Below, piece after piece: positions 62,348 to 64,000 of a stretch of 64,000 nucleotides of DNA. Each line of letters begins with the position of its first letter. The stretch's first letter is position 1. Below the pieces are notes generated by a model, which saw only the letters and a program-made list of their open reading frames with translations, was not told where the DNA came from and did no database searches. The position numbers were made by a program, and so were the translations under genes. The DNA comes from JAJYKN01 sp035516155 (GTDB taxonomy: Bacteria; Nitrospirota; UBA9217), in the NCBI GenBank assembly GCA_035516155.1, contig DATJAP010000008.1, positions 62,001 to 126,000 on the forward strand, written 5' to 3'.

Positions 62348-62890
62348 ATGAGCATAGGGGAAAAAGCGCTCATTCTCGACAAGACCGGCATAGACCGGGC
62401 CCTTACGCGGGTTGCCCATGAGATCCTCGAAAAAAACAAGGGAGCAGGCAATCTTGTCCTCGTCGGTATTCAGAGGGGCGGCGTCCATCTTTCCAAACGG
62501 TTGGCGGAAAAAATCCGACAGATAGAGAAGGTGGACATACCGGTAGGCAGCCTCGATATCACCATGTACCGCGATGATCTGGCAACGCGAAAATCTCAGC
62601 CGGTCCCCCAGGCCACAGACATATCCTTCGATATCCAGGATAAAATCATGGTACTGGTGGATGATGTCCTTTTTACCGGCAGGACCATCCGCGCCGCTTT
62701 GAACAGCATTATGGATTACGGAAGACCGAAACGGATCCAGCTGGCCGTCCTCGTGGACCGGGGGCACCGGGAACTTCCCATTCGCGCAGATTATGTCGGT
62801 AAGAACCTTCCCACCTCGGCACGGGAAAAAGTTGAAGTCATGCTGGCCGAGGATGGCGGAGAAGAAAAAGTGGTGATCCTGGGGGAGTGA
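62348..62890 (+). CDS. pyrR: bifunctional pyr operon attenuator / uracil phosphoribosyltransferase
   Basis: RNA-binding regulator that senses UMP, with weak uracil phosphoribosyltransferase activity. The 180-residue protein has the PRPP motif VLVDDVLFTGRTIRAALN, GIQRGGVHLSKRL, and DITMYRDDL. The ATG at 62348 has AGGAG 8 nt upstream. It is preceded by a PyrR-binding loop and terminator and followed by pyrB, so it autoregulates de novo pyrimidine synthesis by attenuation. Confidence 0.95.
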   Translation: MSIGEKALILDKTGIDRALTRVAHEILEKNKGAGNLVLVGIQRGGVHLSKRLAEKIRQIEKVDIPVGSLDITMYRDDLATRKSQPVPQATDISFDIQDKIMVLVDDVLFTGRTIRAALNSIMDYGRPKRIQLAVLVDRGHRELPIRADYVGKNLPTSAREKVEVMLAEDGGEEKVVILGE

Positions 62891-62971
62891 GAAGACAGCA
62901 AACGGCAGACGGGGAAGGCAACACAGACTCACAACCGCGAACTCCGGACCCTGCTCCTCAGAGGTGTGGCT

Positions 62972-63901
62972 ATGGCGCTCAGAACAAAAGATCTGCTCGG
63001 GATTAAAGGAATGACCGCGGATGAGATCAAGCTTATCCTGGACACGGCCGCGACGTTCAAGGATGTGTCCGAGCGGGACATAAAGAAGGTGCCGGCGCTG
63101 CGCGGCAAGACGGTAATCAACCTCTTCTATGAGGCCAGCACCCGGACCCGTACGTCCTTCGAACTTGCGGGCAAACGGCTTTCAGCCGATGTGATTAATA
63201 TTTCGACATCGACCAGCAGTGTGGTCAAAGGCGAGACCCTTCTCGATACAGCACGGAACCTGGAAGCAATGAAGTGTAACATCATTATCGTCCGCCATTC
63301 CTGTTCCGGGGCACCCGAATACCTGGCTAGAATACTCAAAAGTTCGGTGATTAACGCGGGAGACGGCTTTCATGAACATCCGACCCAGGCTTTGCTCGAT
63401 ATGTTCACTATTCGAGAAAAATTGGGCAGGCTTGCGGGGCTGACCGTCGCCATTGTTGGAGACATTGCCCACAGCAGGGTGGCGCGGTCGAACATCCATG
63501 GCCTCACCGCAATGGGCGCGAAAGTGCGGGTGTGCGGTCCGCCCACGATGATCCCGCCGGGAATTGAATGTCTGGGGGCAGAAGTCACCTATGATATGGA
63601 TCGGGCAATCGACGGAGCGGATGCGGTCATGATGCTTCGCCTCCAGCTTGAACGACAGGCTGCCGGGCTTTTCCCCGGCGTGCGCGAGTATGCCAGATTT
63701 TATGGTCTGAATACGGGAAGACTGGCCAAGGCAGCCAGTCATGCGCTCGTGATGCATCCCGGCCCCATGAACCGCGGTGTAGAAATATCGTCCGAGGTCG
63801 CCGATAGCACGCCAGTCATTCTCGATCAGGTTACGAACGGCGTTGCCGTCCGGATGGCGGTGATGTTTCTGTTGTCCGGTGGCACGAAGGCGGAAGCGTG
63901 A
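62972..63901 (+). CDS. pyrB: aspartate carbamoyltransferase catalytic subunit
   Basis: First committed step of pyrimidine synthesis: carbamoyl phosphate + aspartate. The 309-residue protein has FYEASTRTRTSFELAGKRL (carbamoyl phosphate site), HPTQALLDMFTI and MHPGPMNRGVE (aspartate loop). The ATG at 62972 has AGAGGTG; a GTG two codons earlier is less likely. The operon probably continues with pyrC beyond the window. Confidence 0.96.
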   Translation: MALRTKDLLGIKGMTADEIKLILDTAATFKDVSERDIKKVPALRGKTVINLFYEASTRTRTSFELAGKRLSADVINISTSTSSVVKGETLLDTARNLEAMKCNIIIVRHSCSGAPEYLARILKSSVINAGDGFHEHPTQALLDMFTIREKLGRLAGLTVAIVGDIAHSRVARSNIHGLTAMGAKVRVCGPPTMIPPGIECLGAEVTYDMDRAIDGADAVMMLRLQLERQAAGLFPGVREYARFYGLNTGRLAKAASHALVMHPGPMNRGVEISSEVADSTPVILDQVTNGVAVRMAVMFLLSGGTKAEA

Positions 63902-63941
63902 TTTCGATGTCTGTGAACAGGGCAGTAGAAAAATGCCACCG

Positions 63942-63997
63942 GCCGCAAGGAGGTACAAAGAAGACTTCCCCTAGCACATTTTATGTATCTTTGCGGC
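63942..63997. repeat. inverted repeat at the window end after pyrB
   Basis: GCCGCAA (63942-63948) pairs with TTGCGGC (63991-63997), with further partial matches (TACA/TGTA). No start codon follows the AAGGAGGT word in the left arm within the usual distance. It may be an intergenic repeat or the stem of a leader RNA; the window ends here. Confidence 0.35.
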
Positions 63998-64000
63998 AGC

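Overview
The window is a 64 kb piece of a Gram-negative bacterial chromosome carrying mostly core genes. There are no rRNA or tRNA genes, CRISPR arrays or intact insertion sequences. Outer-membrane beta-barrels, a type IV pilus assembly cluster, a heptose adenylyltransferase, FdhD, NikR with a GTGTTAC-N13-GTAACAC operator, FmdE, an AmmeMemoRadiSam B protein and c-type-heme/GGDEF signalling point to an anaerobe or facultative anaerobe near the Desulfobacterota (old Deltaproteobacteria) or Nitrospirota. That placement is an inference from gene content, not a phylogeny.

Layout. 1-6.7 kb (minus strand): end of a surface-polysaccharide cluster (fcl, wecB, wecC, a Wzx-type flippase, two AT-rich methyltransferases, the second cut by the window edge), headed by a winged-helix regulator whose promoter carries a perfect inverted repeat. 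6.8-10.8 kb (plus): patatin-like phospholipase, glycerophosphodiester phosphodiesterase, GlpD and a small membrane protein. 10.9-24.9 kb (plus): housekeeping run folD, pdxJ, acpS, nnrE/D, a CBS protein, tsaE, nadK, family-4 UDG, mutS, a heme-type diguanylate cyclase, rplI, dnaB and a MEMO-like gene. 25-33.3 kb: type IV pilus minor-pilin and adhesin operon (pilV, pilW, pilX, an unknown secreted protein, pilY1, an Ig-like lipoprotein, fimT). 33.6-42.2 kb: maf, a LuxR-type regulator, a Ste24-type protease, hisS with a structured leader, a YfcE-type phosphodiesterase, a phosphohexomutase, eno and a zincin. 42.2-49.7 kb (minus): rfaE2, an HD-GYP/hybrid-kinase pair, glycogen phosphorylase, fdhD and an outer-membrane protein. 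50-55.8 kb (plus): nikR, an outer-membrane channel-like protein, a cbiM/N/Q/O-type metal importer and fmdE. 55.9-60.8 kb: a diguanylate cyclase, a FixH/YtkA-like lipoprotein, an HMA protein, a beta-lactamase-fold protein (minus), LapA and MscS. 60.8-64 kb: glgC, then a PyrR-type attenuator, pyrR and pyrB.

Main points beyond routine annotation: (1) two NikR operators with the same architecture, one over the nikR promoter and one over the metal-importer promoter, define a nickel regulon; the importer ATPase carries a His-rich tract and an extra helical tail. (2) Five genes have a good -10 box only 5-8 nt before an SD-less start codon, suggesting frequent leaderless transcripts. (3) A PyrR-binding loop plus terminator precedes pyrRB. 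(4) A possibly pseudoknotted leader RNA precedes hisS. (5) The FolD homologue lacks the catalytic Lys and Gln of the cyclohydrolase site, and a beta-lactamase-fold protein lacks its nucleophilic Ser. (6) A frameshifted remnant of a PilB/GspE N-terminal domain lies next to glgP.
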